Source: JAKAGZ01 sp964412105 | GTDB lineage: Bacteria; Bacteroidota; Ignavibacteria; Ignavibacteriales; Ignavibacteriaceae | NCBI GenBank assembly: GCA_964412105.1 | Contig: CAYPNM010000006.1 | Span: 1-64,000 of the forward strand | Reading direction: 5' to 3' | Length of the DNA stretch: 64,000 nt | Part shown: positions 25,275-33,501 of the stretch, in pieces | Position numbering within the stretch: position 1 is the stretch's first letter | Layout: the number at the start of each line of letters is the position of its first letter | Notes under the pieces: model-generated | The model's input: the letters and a program-made list of their open reading frames with translations, nothing else | Told to the model about the DNA's origin: nothing | The model's database searches: none | Made by a program: the position numbers and the translations under genes

Positions 25275-25643
25275 TCAGGATGCTTTGGCTTTAACTTCTG
25301 TATCGGAAAAATTTGTATCCAGAATTTTAGTTATTTGCTCTCTTGATTGAATGCTACTTGTGGCTTCAACAACTTTTCCATTTTTGTAATAAACTACAAA
25401 AGGAAGACCAGCGAAGCTCCTGCATTCAGGTAAATTTCTAATAACTTTGGCATCGGGCGAATCAAATGCCATATCCGCAAATTTTACATGCTTATATTCA
25501 TTCTCTAACTCTTCCATGGAGTCATAAACCGGGATGCACATAGGTCCCATTCTGCCGCAGCAGATCATCACATTTTCATTATCATTTAATAATTCGGTGT
25601 GTTCTTTCTCTGAAAGTACGTGTGTTAAGTTCGTTTTTAACAT
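25275..25643 (-). CDS. Thioredoxin-fold protein with an atypical Cys motif
   Basis: A 122-residue protein whose overall pattern (central active-site loop, LPFVVYYKNGKVV near 77-90 with the cis-Pro position) fits a thioredoxin fold. Instead of WCxxC it has Cys28-Cys29 and Cys36 in CCGRMGPMCIP, with a further Cys in LPECRSF. The spacing matches a peroxiredoxin-like or disulfide-bridging loop rather than classic thioredoxin. It sits between GroES and trxB in the minus-strand redox group. Function unknown beyond thiol chemistry. Confidence 0.75.
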   Translation of the reverse strand: MLKTNLTHVLSEKEHTELLNDNENVMICCGRMGPMCIPVYDSMEELENEYKHVKFADMAFDSPDAKVIRNLPECRSFAGLPFVVYYKNGKVVEATSSIQSREQITKILDTNFSDTEVKAKAS

Positions 25644-25682
25644 AATAGGTTTTCCGTCATTTTAGTTTGAATTGATAGTTAT

Positions 25683-25955
25683 TTAATCTTCTACTACTGC
25701 AAGAATATCCGTGCGCTGAAGTAGTTTATATTCTTTTCCGTTCATTTCAATTTCGTCCCCGCCGTATTTAGTGAACAAAACTTTATTTCCTTCTTTGATT
25801 TTTTCTCTCAGATCTTCGTCTGTTCCAACGGCGATAACTTTGCCGATTCTCGGTTTTTCTTTAGCCGTGTCCGGAATAATAATGCCGGATGCAGTAGTTT
25901 CTTCGGCTAGCTCCGGTTCTAATAAAATACGATCATCCAATGGTTTTATAGTCAT
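25683..25955 (-). CDS. groES: GroES co-chaperonin
   Basis: A 90-residue Cpn10 with the start MTIKPLDDRILLEP, the mobile loop EETTASGIIIPD (18-29) that contacts GroEL, and the C-terminal LLQRTDILAVVED. It caps GroEL rings during folding. No groEL follows: the gene is placed between glutaredoxin (10 bases upstream) and the atypical thioredoxin. This is either the only groES relocated from groEL or a second copy tied to redox stress. Confidence 0.95.
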   Translation of the reverse strand: MTIKPLDDRILLEPELAEETTASGIIIPDTAKEKPRIGKVIAVGTDEDLREKIKEGNKVLFTKYGGDEIEMNGKEYKLLQRTDILAVVED

Positions 25956-25965
25956 AAAGGCTCCG

Positions 25966-26214
25966 TTAATTTTTTAGGTTTAATAATCTTTGAATTTTAG
26001 GTCTATCAAATCCGACGATCGGCTGATTATTAATAAGAATGACCGGGACTCCCATTTGTCCTGTCCTCCGCATCATATCTCTGGCGGCCGACTGATCACG
26101 GGAAACATCTACATCTGTAAAACGTATGTTCATTTCCTTAAAGTATCTTTTGGCAGCGTTACAGTAACTACAGGTTGGTGTCGAAAATACAATTACTTTT
26201 GGTTGTGAATTCAT
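25966..26214 (-). CDS. Glutaredoxin
   Basis: An 82-residue dithiol glutaredoxin (NrdH/GrxC size). The active site is Cys15-Ser-Tyr-Cys18 in PTCSYC, with the cis-Pro motif GVPVI and the C-terminal GFDRPKI substrate-binding segment. It reduces protein disulfides or mixed disulfides in the cytoplasm. First gene of the minus-strand group Grx, GroES, thioredoxin-like, with trxB beyond a hairpin; the trxB proximity suggests it may be thioredoxin-reductase dependent. Confidence 0.92.
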   Translation of the reverse strand: MNSQPKVIVFSTPTCSYCNAAKRYFKEMNIRFTDVDVSRDQSAARDMMRRTGQMGVPVILINNQPIVGFDRPKIQRLLNLKN

Positions 26215-26783
26215 ATTAATGTTTATTTTTTGTTCGCATAATTGGATTCACAATAATTAAAAAGGATTCCTAGATTTTTGTTGGAGGAGGTGACCTTACT
26301 CTGAATTTGATAACTGATTATTGTAAAAAATCGAAGTACAATAAAATCAGTAGCGCCTATTATTACATATGTTTGAATAGTAAATAATGCATTTGAAAAT
26401 GGGAGAAACCATAACAATTCCGGAAATGTGTATTCAATTAAAAAGCCTGTTTATATTCTAATATCATAAAAGTTCACCCGAACCTGCTTTTTTTATGGGC
26501 ATGTTCAGAGTAGCGTTATATTCCTTGATTATAGTTGAATTCAGGGTACAACAAAAATAAAAGTTACATGGACTTTTAAAGCGGATTTTAGTAAAATAAT
26601 GCGTCTAAATTGTTTACTACTAATAGCTTAATTTGGGCAAAATAGAGGGCTTATTGATTAAAAAATAGACTATTAATTCCATTTCAATTTTATATCCTTA
26701 AACAGGGGTTAAAAATTAGCCGCAGGCAGGGATATTTTTCTCTATTTCCGATTTTGAATTTCTTACATAATGGGAGTTAGTTT
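26215..26783. other. Long intergenic region between divergent genes
   Basis: About 570 bases with no supportable gene. A 64-codon frame on the minus strand next to the glutaredoxin start has no recognisable features. The region must hold promoters for the glutaredoxin group and for the OmpA gene, but no clear repeat or operator was seen. Confidence 0.4.
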
Positions 26784-28325
26784 ATGAAACAAAAACTTAT
26801 ACTTTTTTTATTTGTCTTTGGGTTTGGATACTTATCATATGCCCAGAATTATGACATTAAAGTGAATAATTCACTTTCAGGAGTTGTAATTCTTACCGGT
26901 GAAGGTGGTATCACAATTGGCCAAACTGATTATTCCAGTACAAAAGTTAATTATCTTGGCAAAGGATCCGTGCAATATGTTTTGCCATCTGATTCAAAAA
27001 GTAATTTAGCATTTGATTTATTTGCCGGGATGGGGTACTTGTCCGGATCCAGTACTTATTTAATTCCAATGGAATTAAATACAAAGTTTAGTCTCATTGG
27101 TGGCGGGTTAAGTTTTATTACACAGGTGTCTGATAATGTGTTTCCATATATATCACTGGGAGCTTCCTATATGTGGGTTAATCCCAGAGATGAAAATGGT
27201 AATAATATTGTACCAATGTTTAAGATAATTGGGCTAAATGGAGGCATTGGGGTACGCTTTATGATAAACAGGGAGTGGAGTTTCAATGTTGGAGGCAGTG
27301 CAATAACAGGAGTAGAAGATGCAAATGACGATAATTTTGATGGTCATATTAAGGGAACGCATAAAGACTGGATTTTCACCGGCAGTATTGGAGTTTCATA
27401 TTTTATAGGGAGAAATAAGGATTCAGATGGTGATGGAGTTTATGATAGTGATGATATGTGTCCAAATACTCCGCCCGGAGTAAAAGTTGATCAATTTGGA
27501 TGTTCAATTGATTCTGATGCTGACGGTGTACCTGATGATCAGGATAAATGCCCAAACACTCCCAAAGACGTTATAGTCGATCGATTAGGTTGCCCGATCG
27601 ATTCTGATGGTGATGGAGTACCTGATTATCTGGATAAATGCCCCAATACATATAAAGGTGTTGAAGTTAATGCCGATGGTTGTCCATTAGATTCAGATGG
27701 TGATGGAGTGCCTGATTATTTGGATAAATGTGCGGATACTCCTTTAAAAGTTCAGGTTGATTCAGATGGCTGTCCGCTTGATTCAGATGGTGATGGAATT
27801 CCGGATTACCTGGATAAATGTCCGAGAACACCAAAATATTTTAAGGTAGATAATAATGGGTGCCCGCTTGATTCAGATCATGATGGTGTACCTGATTATT
27901 TAGATAAGTGCCCAAATACTGCCGCCGGGACAAAAGTTGATTCAGTTGGTTGTCCTAAAGGGTTTAAAAGGGAAGTGAGCAATTTCATCCTTGGAGTGGA
28001 TGCATCATTTGACGTAGGCAAAGCGGATCTTTTGCCGGGAGCTTACAAAAATCTGATTGTGCTTGCAGTTACGCTGAAAGAGCACCCTGACTATAGAGCA
28101 ATAGTTAATGGATACACGGACTCAAGAGGGAGCGAGGAAAGGAATCTTATTTTATCTGAAAAAAGGGCCAGAGCGGTTGCGGATTATTTGATCAGTCAGG
28201 GAATAGACAGGAGCAGACTCGAAATCAGAGCACACGGAGAATCTGATCCTATCTCATCCAACAATACTGAAGCAGGGAGAGCGCGAAACAGGAGAGTTGA
28301 AATTAAAATTATTTCAACAGAATAG
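26784..28325 (+). CDS. OmpA family outer-membrane protein with TSP3 repeats
   Basis: A 513-residue protein: signal peptide (1-20), an N-terminal beta-barrel-like region (23-210), six 30-residue thrombospondin type 3 repeats (213-392) rich in DSDGDGVPD calcium-binding motifs each with a Cys pair, and a C-terminal OmpA domain (about 400-513, NGYTDSRGSEERNLILSEKRA) that binds peptidoglycan. It would link the outer membrane to the cell wall. GGGAG lies before the start, and a terminator follows the gene. Confidence 0.93.
   Translation: MKQKLILFLFVFGFGYLSYAQNYDIKVNNSLSGVVILTGEGGITIGQTDYSSTKVNYLGKGSVQYVLPSDSKSNLAFDLFAGMGYLSGSSTYLIPMELNTKFSLIGGGLSFITQVSDNVFPYISLGASYMWVNPRDENGNNIVPMFKIIGLNGGIGVRFMINREWSFNVGGSAITGVEDANDDNFDGHIKGTHKDWIFTGSIGVSYFIGRNKDSDGDGVYDSDDMCPNTPPGVKVDQFGCSIDSDADGVPDDQDKCPNTPKDVIVDRLGCPIDSDGDGVPDYLDKCPNTYKGVEVNADGCPLDSDGDGVPDYLDKCADTPLKVQVDSDGCPLDSDGDGIPDYLDKCPRTPKYFKVDNNGCPLDSDHDGVPDYLDKCPNTAAGTKVDSVGCPKGFKREVSNFILGVDASFDVGKADLLPGAYKNLIVLAVTLKEHPDYRAIVNGYTDSRGSEERNLILSEKRARAVADYLISQGIDRSRLEIRAHGESDPISSNNTEAGRARNRRVEIKIISTE
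27420..27959 (+). repeat. Six in-frame 90-bp TSP3 repeats
   Basis: Each unit encodes 30 residues with the pattern DSDGDGVPDYLDKCPNT...GCP. Units 2-6 keep exact length. The DNA copies are well conserved, for example GATTCAGATGGTGATGG recurs, so unit number could vary by recombination. Confidence 0.9.
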
Positions 28326-28362
28326 CCTTAGCTTCCTGTTTTAAAGTATTATTAGTATTTAT

Positions 28363-28398
28363 AAATCCCGTTATGGAATAGGCCATAGCGGGATTTTT
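28363..28398 (+). terminator. Terminator after the OmpA gene
   Basis: AAATCCCGTTATGG (28363-28376) pairs with CCATAGCGGGATTT (28383-28396), one G-T wobble, 6-base loop, followed by a T-rich tail. It lies 38 bases after the stop. The remaining 240 bases to the next gene show nothing else. Confidence 0.85.
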
Positions 28399-28638
28399 AT
28401 TTTTATTGATCATTTTTTCTAAAAAATGTCCGCTTATCAAATAGTTATTCCGGTTTGATATTAACTCTGCTTTAATTCATCAAAATCCCGCTGCTGTTGA
28501 TTAATTTACAACCATTTAAATAAATTATTGTTTGGTATTTGTCAAAAAGGATTATATTTACTACGCCTAAACCAACCAGTTCCTGTATTGTCATATTAAA
28601 AATTCAATAAACATTAATTATATAATGGAGTTATATAT

Positions 28639-29307
28639 ATGTCTGATCAAACAACTCTCAATATTGGTAGTGATTTAAACTTGATACACCTGATAATTAC
28701 AAGGGGACTGGCGGTATCTATTGATTTTTCTGACCAGTATTTGAGGAAAGGCTTTCCTGATTCATCCACAAAGGATGGTTTTATTAATTATGTAAACAGC
28801 CTAGTTACTGTACTGGACGCACATCATCGACTGGAGGATGAACTTGCTTTTCCCGGTTTGAAAGAAAAAATCCCGAACGCACCATATGATTTGCTTGAAA
28901 AGCAGCACGAGGAAATTGTGAACATTTTGTTGGAAATTAAGAAAATAATTAATCAAAAGGACATTGCCTTAGAGGAATCATTAAATAACGTGAAATCCCT
29001 GTTAATTAGTCTAAACGAATTATGGCATCCTCATATAAAAATTGAAGAGGAGCATTTTTCTGACAAAAATGTTGCACGTCTTATTAATTTTGAAGAACAA
29101 TTGAAGCTAAGTCAAAAATTTGCTGAATTCGCAAAAGATAATACTAAACCAGAGTATTATGTTATACCATTTATGATTTTTAATACAGCTAAACCGAACC
29201 GCGAATTTTTCTACAGACATATGCCACCTGTTGTTACTCAGCAACTTGTACCAGGAGAATGGAAAGAAAAATGGATTTCTATGAAACCGTTTTTGCTGGA
29301 GGAATAG
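28639..29307 (+). CDS. Hemerythrin-like (HHE) domain protein
   Basis: A 222-residue protein with an HHE cation-binding helical bundle. Candidate di-iron ligands are in LDAHHRLEDE (about 57-66), LEKQHEEI (about 82-89) and WHPHIKIEEEH (about 130-140). HHE proteins bind oxygen or nitric oxide or serve in Fe-S repair. The C-terminal 60 residues (from KPEYYVIPF) are an extra segment of unknown role. It stands alone with GGAG upstream of the start. Confidence 0.85.
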   Translation: MSDQTTLNIGSDLNLIHLIITRGLAVSIDFSDQYLRKGFPDSSTKDGFINYVNSLVTVLDAHHRLEDELAFPGLKEKIPNAPYDLLEKQHEEIVNILLEIKKIINQKDIALEESLNNVKSLLISLNELWHPHIKIEEEHFSDKNVARLINFEEQLKLSQKFAEFAKDNTKPEYYVIPFMIFNTAKPNREFFYRHMPPVVTQQLVPGEWKEKWISMKPFLLEE

Positions 29308-29436
29308 AAAGAAGTAATTACTTTTAAAAGCTCATTCATTGGAGCGACCGATTTGTCAGTGTTTTCCGGTGAAAATTATTGCTATCTTGGAACACTGCGA
29401 AAACACTGATAATATTTTTTCAGTTATGGGGAGCTA

Positions 29437-30123
29437 ATGATGTGTCGGGGAAAAATTAAGGGTAAATGCTTATTCTTGTCAATAATTATACTCTTTGCTT
29501 TAAATACCGCGCAGGCACAAAAACTTATAGCAATTGAATTTTATTCCGGCTTACCATATAATGTTCCTTTACCAATGACTATTTCACAAGTTGGTGAACA
29601 GGATATAAGCTTAACGGCTCATTACAGATCAGATCCATTTGAAATTCCTATATACTGGAATTGGAGAATAAGCTATTGGGATGATAACCATGCTTTTGAG
29701 ATTGAAGCAACTCATCACAAAATCTTTCTTAAGAATACTACTCCTGAGATACAGGAATTCTCAATTTCTCACGGTTTTAACACAATAACTTTTAATTATG
29801 CCTGGAAGGACTATGGCTTTGTATTTCGTGCAGGATTTGGACTTGTGCTTGCACATCCCGAAAGCATTATAAGAGGCAAAAAATACGATGAGTCAGGCGG
29901 CATATTTGATGCTGCTTATCAGCTAACAGGTCCGACTATTAATTTGGCAGCAGGTAAAAGATTTAACATAACTCAAAGGTTATTCTTTGAATTGGACACC
30001 AAAATTAACTTATCATATGCAAAGGTACCTGTAGCAGATGGCGAAGCAAAGCTCTACAATATTGCAGTTCAATTTAATTTTGGATTGGGATTTGACCTCT
30101 TAGAGTTGCAGCATAATAAATAA
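29437..30123 (+). CDS. Secreted beta-barrel-like protein of unknown function
   Basis: A 228-residue protein with a signal peptide (about 1-27, ending AQAQ). The mature part shows alternating hydrophobic residues (FEIEATHHKIFL, NTITFNYAWKDYGFVFRAGFG, YNIAVQFNFGLGF) and ends in a short strand, consistent with a small outer-membrane barrel. No family recognised. GGGGAG lies just before the start. It shares a terminator with the convergent M13 peptidase gene. Confidence 0.75.
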   Translation: MMCRGKIKGKCLFLSIIILFALNTAQAQKLIAIEFYSGLPYNVPLPMTISQVGEQDISLTAHYRSDPFEIPIYWNWRISYWDDNHAFEIEATHHKIFLKNTTPEIQEFSISHGFNTITFNYAWKDYGFVFRAGFGLVLAHPESIIRGKKYDESGGIFDAAYQLTGPTINLAAGKRFNITQRLFFELDTKINLSYAKVPVADGEAKLYNIAVQFNFGLGFDLLELQHNK

Positions 30124-30127
30124 GTTT

Positions 30128-30159
30128 TAGCCCTGCAGATTATCTTTTCCACAGGGCTA
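30128..30159. terminator. Bidirectional terminator between convergent genes
   Basis: TAGCCCTG (30128-30135) and CAGGGCTA (30152-30159) form an 8-bp stem with a 16-base loop between the stops at 30123 and 30175. Confidence 0.65.
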
Positions 30160-30174
30160 GTTATAAAATTATTT

Positions 30175-32214
30175 TTACCAGATATGCGGCCTTTTATCTG
30201 GTGGTCTCCACATAGGCTGACCCGGTTTAATATTAAAAGTTTTATAGAATGCCGGAATGTCACTAAATGGTCCATTGACTCTTAAAAAGTTCGGAGAATG
30301 AACATCTGTTAAAACCTGTTGAGCAAGTGCTTCAGGTCTTGTGTGACCCAGCCATGAGTAAGCATAACCAATCCAGAATCTTTGAGCGGGCGTGAGTCCG
30401 GCTATTTTTTTACCTTCTTTGTATTGTTTTGTCCTTTTGAAAGCATCCCAGCCAATTAGATCTCCACCGTAATCAGCAAGATTTTCACCAAGGGTTGCCT
30501 TACCATTAATGTGCATGCTGTCCAGTACAACATAGTTGTTAAATTGTTCGACTAGGAGTTTCGTTTTTTCTTTGAACTTTTCCTCGTCTTCTTTTGTCCA
30601 CCAGTTTTTAAGATTTCCGTTCGCGTCATATAGTCTCCCTTCATCATCAAAGCCATGGGTTAATTCGTGAGATATGGTAGATGCGCCGGCATAAGCATAG
30701 GCCACGGCGTCATCAACCAGTGAATCAGGAACTCCCGGAACTATAAAGGCTGCAGCAGGCAGCACAATTTCATTATTTGATGGATTATAATAAGCATTCC
30801 AGGTTTGCGGCGTCATACTCCATTCTTTTTTATCAACCGGCTTACCGAGTTTATTAATATCCCGATCAAACCAGAAAATGTTTGCCCTTATAGTATTCCT
30901 TAAAAATGAATCCCTTTCAATATCCAGTTTTGAAAAATCTTTCCATTTATCGGGGTATCCGACTTTTTTAGTAATCGCATATAATTTTTTAAGCGCTTTT
31001 TTCTTTGTGGCTTCACTCATCCAGTCGAGATTTTTAATCCTGTTTGCAAAAGCAGCAATACAGTTGTCCACAATTTTTTCATATCTCTTTTTTGTCTTTT
31101 CAGAATAGTATCGTTTGACATAAATTTGTCCAAGCAATTCGCCCATAGCTCTTTCTGTTGCGTCCTGGATTCTTTTCCATCTTGGTTTTTGTTCTTTTAT
31201 CCCCGACATAACCGTACTCCAAAAATGGAAATGTTCGTTGTCATATTTGCTGCTTAATTTGCTGGCAAATGAGCGAAGAAGATGAGTTCTAAAATATTCT
31301 TTCCACTGGTTAAGGCTAAATTTATCCACAGCAACATTTAATGCTCTAAAAAATTCCGGTTGAGATACAATAATATAATCTTGATCTTTAATTTTCATTT
31401 GATTGAATATTAATTTCCAGTCAATTGCAGGTGTAAGTTTATCAAATTCAGCATAAGTCATTCTGTTATAATTTGCGTAAGGATCTCTCAGGTCCTCAAG
31501 CTTTCGTGAGGAATCGGCTAGAAAGTTTTCGATTTCATATACATCTTTGCTGCCCTCCATAGCTTCCGCATTGTTTTCACCAAGTGATTCCAGAACATTT
31601 GCAAGATGCGTTTTGTATTCTTTTCTTATGTTTTGTGTCCGGGCGTCATCTCTGAAATAATAATCCCTGTTGGGCAGTCCAAGTCCTCCCTGCCACAGGT
31701 AAAGAACTTCTTTTTCACTATTTTTCTGATCCTGATCAACAAAAATGTTGAACATTAAACCTGTACCTTCCCGCATAAGGTAGGCTGCGGTTTCAAATAA
31801 GTCAGTTTTGTTTCGAATAGAATTTATTTTATCAAGTTCCGGTTGCAGCAGGGATATTCCTTGTTTTTCAATTTCAACAGAATCCATTCCGGTGAAATAA
31901 AAATCCCCAAGTTTTTGCTGGTTACTTCCTTTTGGTGATTTGGATGAGGCCGCATTCTGAAGAATTCCTTTCAGTCTGTTGTAGTTTTCTTCGTAGATAA
32001 GATTAGCAAGCCCCCAGCTTCTTTCAGTAGGAGGAATAGGGTTTTCTTTCATCCAGGTCCCTGTTGCGTATTTGAAAAAATCAACTCCCGGATTTACAGT
32101 TGTATCCATTGCCTGAGTTAAAAAATCACCTTTCAGTTTTTTTTGAGGGAAAAGAAATGTGCTGAGTAAAAACACAAGCAAAATTAATAGACCAATAGAT
32201 TTATGATGTTTCAT
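30175..32214 (-). CDS. M13 family metalloendopeptidase (neprilysin/PepO-like)
   Basis: A 679-residue zinc endopeptidase with an N-terminal signal or anchor helix (about 8-23). The zinc site is His516-Glu-Leu-Thr-His520 with the third ligand Glu577 and the stabilising Asp581 in ENLAD. The C-terminus PHIW corresponds to the conserved Trp tail of the family. Members cut peptides of up to about 40 residues outside the cytoplasm. Monocistronic; terminator downstream. Confidence 0.95.
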   Translation of the reverse strand: MKHHKSIGLLILLVFLLSTFLFPQKKLKGDFLTQAMDTTVNPGVDFFKYATGTWMKENPIPPTERSWGLANLIYEENYNRLKGILQNAASSKSPKGSNQQKLGDFYFTGMDSVEIEKQGISLLQPELDKINSIRNKTDLFETAAYLMREGTGLMFNIFVDQDQKNSEKEVLYLWQGGLGLPNRDYYFRDDARTQNIRKEYKTHLANVLESLGENNAEAMEGSKDVYEIENFLADSSRKLEDLRDPYANYNRMTYAEFDKLTPAIDWKLIFNQMKIKDQDYIIVSQPEFFRALNVAVDKFSLNQWKEYFRTHLLRSFASKLSSKYDNEHFHFWSTVMSGIKEQKPRWKRIQDATERAMGELLGQIYVKRYYSEKTKKRYEKIVDNCIAAFANRIKNLDWMSEATKKKALKKLYAITKKVGYPDKWKDFSKLDIERDSFLRNTIRANIFWFDRDINKLGKPVDKKEWSMTPQTWNAYYNPSNNEIVLPAAAFIVPGVPDSLVDDAVAYAYAGASTISHELTHGFDDEGRLYDANGNLKNWWTKEDEEKFKEKTKLLVEQFNNYVVLDSMHINGKATLGENLADYGGDLIGWDAFKRTKQYKEGKKIAGLTPAQRFWIGYAYSWLGHTRPEALAQQVLTDVHSPNFLRVNGPFSDIPAFYKTFNIKPGQPMWRPPDKRPHIW

Positions 32215-32358
32215 ATCTTTCTAGATTAATTTATAATAATATTAAGTTATTCAATTATCGAAGAAGCTCTATTAAAAAATAGGTAAAAAAGAATTATAAT
32301 AAATGCCGTTTATAATAATTCCTTAGTATAAACTTCGGTGAAGTTTGATATCTTTTTC

Positions 32359-33030
32359 TCAAAGATCAGGTGTTTTAATGTCCCCTTGCTTTTGCAGCTT
32401 TTTAAAAAGCATATATGGATAAATAAAAGCTGTGTAGAGCACCAGTGGTATAAGTATGACAAAAATGGATATAATTAGTTCCACATTTAAAAGGGTTAAG
32501 AGGATTAATAATATACCCCCGACCACAAAAAAGGCGCCTCCAATTCTATGAGTCTTTTTCCATACAACTTCAGATGCCAGGGTCCAGGGCGACCTTATTC
32601 CGAAGAAAAAATTTCTGGGGAGTTTTGGCAGGTAATTCCCCAAAAGGATAAACAACAAACCAAAGCCATAACCAAAGAGATCGCTCCGGAATGTTCCTTC
32701 TTTTGCGGAAATAAATGTGAGAAAGAAAATGAAAACAATAAATGCTACGGTCAAGTCTCGAAAAAGTAGAAATATGTCATATTTCTTTTCTATCCTTTTC
32801 CAGAAGGGGTCTATCATTGGAATGAATGTCAGGATAAGATAAAGACCAATCGAAGAAGCGATACTTATAAGTATCATGCTATCTTTTGAGGAATAGTTAT
32901 CCGGCAGACCTTTTGCGTTGAAATGCGAAGGGATTATTTGCGGTAGCTTACCGTAAAAGTAACCACAAATGACCAGAAGAATCAAAATCATTGATAAAGG
33001 GAAAATATCTCTCTTAAAATTCCATTTCAT
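32359..33030 (-). CDS. SdpI family membrane protein (DUF1648)
   Basis: A 223-residue protein with about six helices. The N-terminal DUF1648 motif is visible (PQIIPSHFNAKGLPD), followed by the SdpI-like region (NYLPKLPRNFFFGIRSPWTL). In Bacillus SdpI gives immunity to a toxin and sequesters the repressor SdpR. Here the gene lies 4 bases after an ArsR-type regulator, reproducing the sdpRI arrangement, so a membrane sensor and autorepressor pair is likely. No toxin gene is near. Confidence 0.9.
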   Translation of the reverse strand: MKWNFKRDIFPLSMILILLVICGYFYGKLPQIIPSHFNAKGLPDNYSSKDSMILISIASSIGLYLILTFIPMIDPFWKRIEKKYDIFLLFRDLTVAFIVFIFFLTFISAKEGTFRSDLFGYGFGLLFILLGNYLPKLPRNFFFGIRSPWTLASEVVWKKTHRIGGAFFVVGGILLILLTLLNVELIISIFVILIPLVLYTAFIYPYMLFKKLQKQGDIKTPDL

Positions 33031-33034
33031 AATT

Positions 33035-33304
33035 TTACCTCTTCTTTTTTATTTGCATTAAATACTCCAGAGCCATATCGAAGACCGTCATATTTAATGA
33101 ATATCTTATAAACTGACCTTCTCGTTCTCCTTCAATAAGGTTTGCTCTCTTCAAAATATCCAGATGATGAGAAAGAGTCGGTTGTGTGATCTCCATCTCC
33201 TCAAGCAATTCAGATGGAGTTTTTGCTTTATCCTTTAATTTCTGAAGAATATCTCTCCGTGAAGGATCCGACAATGCCTTAAAAACTTCTGTAAATTGTT
33301 GCAT
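33035..33304 (-). CDS. ArsR family autorepressor (SdpR-like)
   Basis: An 89-residue winged-helix regulator. The N-terminus MQQFTEVFKALSDPSRRDIL and recognition helix TQPTLSHHLDILKRA are typical of SdpR-type ArsR proteins; no metal-binding Cys cluster is present. The frame continues 8 codons upstream to 33328, but that stretch is encoded by a 36-bp palindrome that looks like the operator, and the family normally starts at the MQQF position, so 33304 was chosen. Co-transcribed with the sdpI-like gene. Confidence 0.88.
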   Translation of the reverse strand: MQQFTEVFKALSDPSRRDILQKLKDKAKTPSELLEEMEITQPTLSHHLDILKRANLIEGEREGQFIRYSLNMTVFDMALEYLMQIKKKR

Positions 33305-33338
33305 ATTTATATATGTATAATTGTACATATATAAATAT
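33303..33338. promoter_or_regulatory. 36-bp palindromic operator at the ArsR gene start
   Basis: ATATTTATATATGTA (33303-33317) and TACATATATAAATAT (33324-33338) are perfect 15-bp inverted arms around a 6-base centre with one further mismatch pair. It covers the start codon of the ArsR gene, so binding by the dimeric regulator would block its own transcription. Confidence 0.7.
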
Positions 33339-33402
33339 AACCTTTTATTAGTGTTTTGTCAATGTGGTTTGGTTGTGAATAATGAATTAAGCGGGAGAGA
33401 TA

Positions 33403-33501
33403 TCATTTGCAGCAATCTTTTTTCCCAGCATCTTTGAATTTTTTGTAGCCGAAAAAGCCGATCAAACAAATAAACGCGATTATTATTAATGCCTGAACCA
33501 T
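33403..33501 (-). CDS. Small membrane peptide with a CC tail
   Basis: A 32-codon frame starting MVQALIIIAFICLIGFFGY and ending KKDCCK. One transmembrane helix followed by a short Lys/Cys tail resembles the FeoB-associated Cys-rich membrane proteins of Bacteroidota, but no feo genes are near and the tail has only two cysteines. The ribosome binding site is weak. It could be a stand-alone metal-related peptide or a chance ORF. Confidence 0.4.
   Translation of the reverse strand: MVQALIIIAFICLIGFFGYKKFKDAGKKDCCK

Noticed and set aside
25683..25955. groESL operon
   Set aside because: There is no groEL on either side; the neighbours are thioredoxin-like and glutaredoxin genes.
26223..26417. 64-codon minus-strand frame next to the glutaredoxin gene
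   Set aside because: No recognisable family, no good ribosome binding site, and a composition typical of AT-rich non-coding DNA.
27420..27959. Tandem DNA repeat of non-coding origin
   Set aside because: The 90-bp period is in frame and encodes thrombospondin type 3 calcium-binding repeats, so it is protein-driven.
32359..33304. Toxin-immunity module with an SDP-like toxin
   Set aside because: The regulator and SdpI-like genes are present, but no toxin or toxin-maturation gene could be found on either strand nearby.
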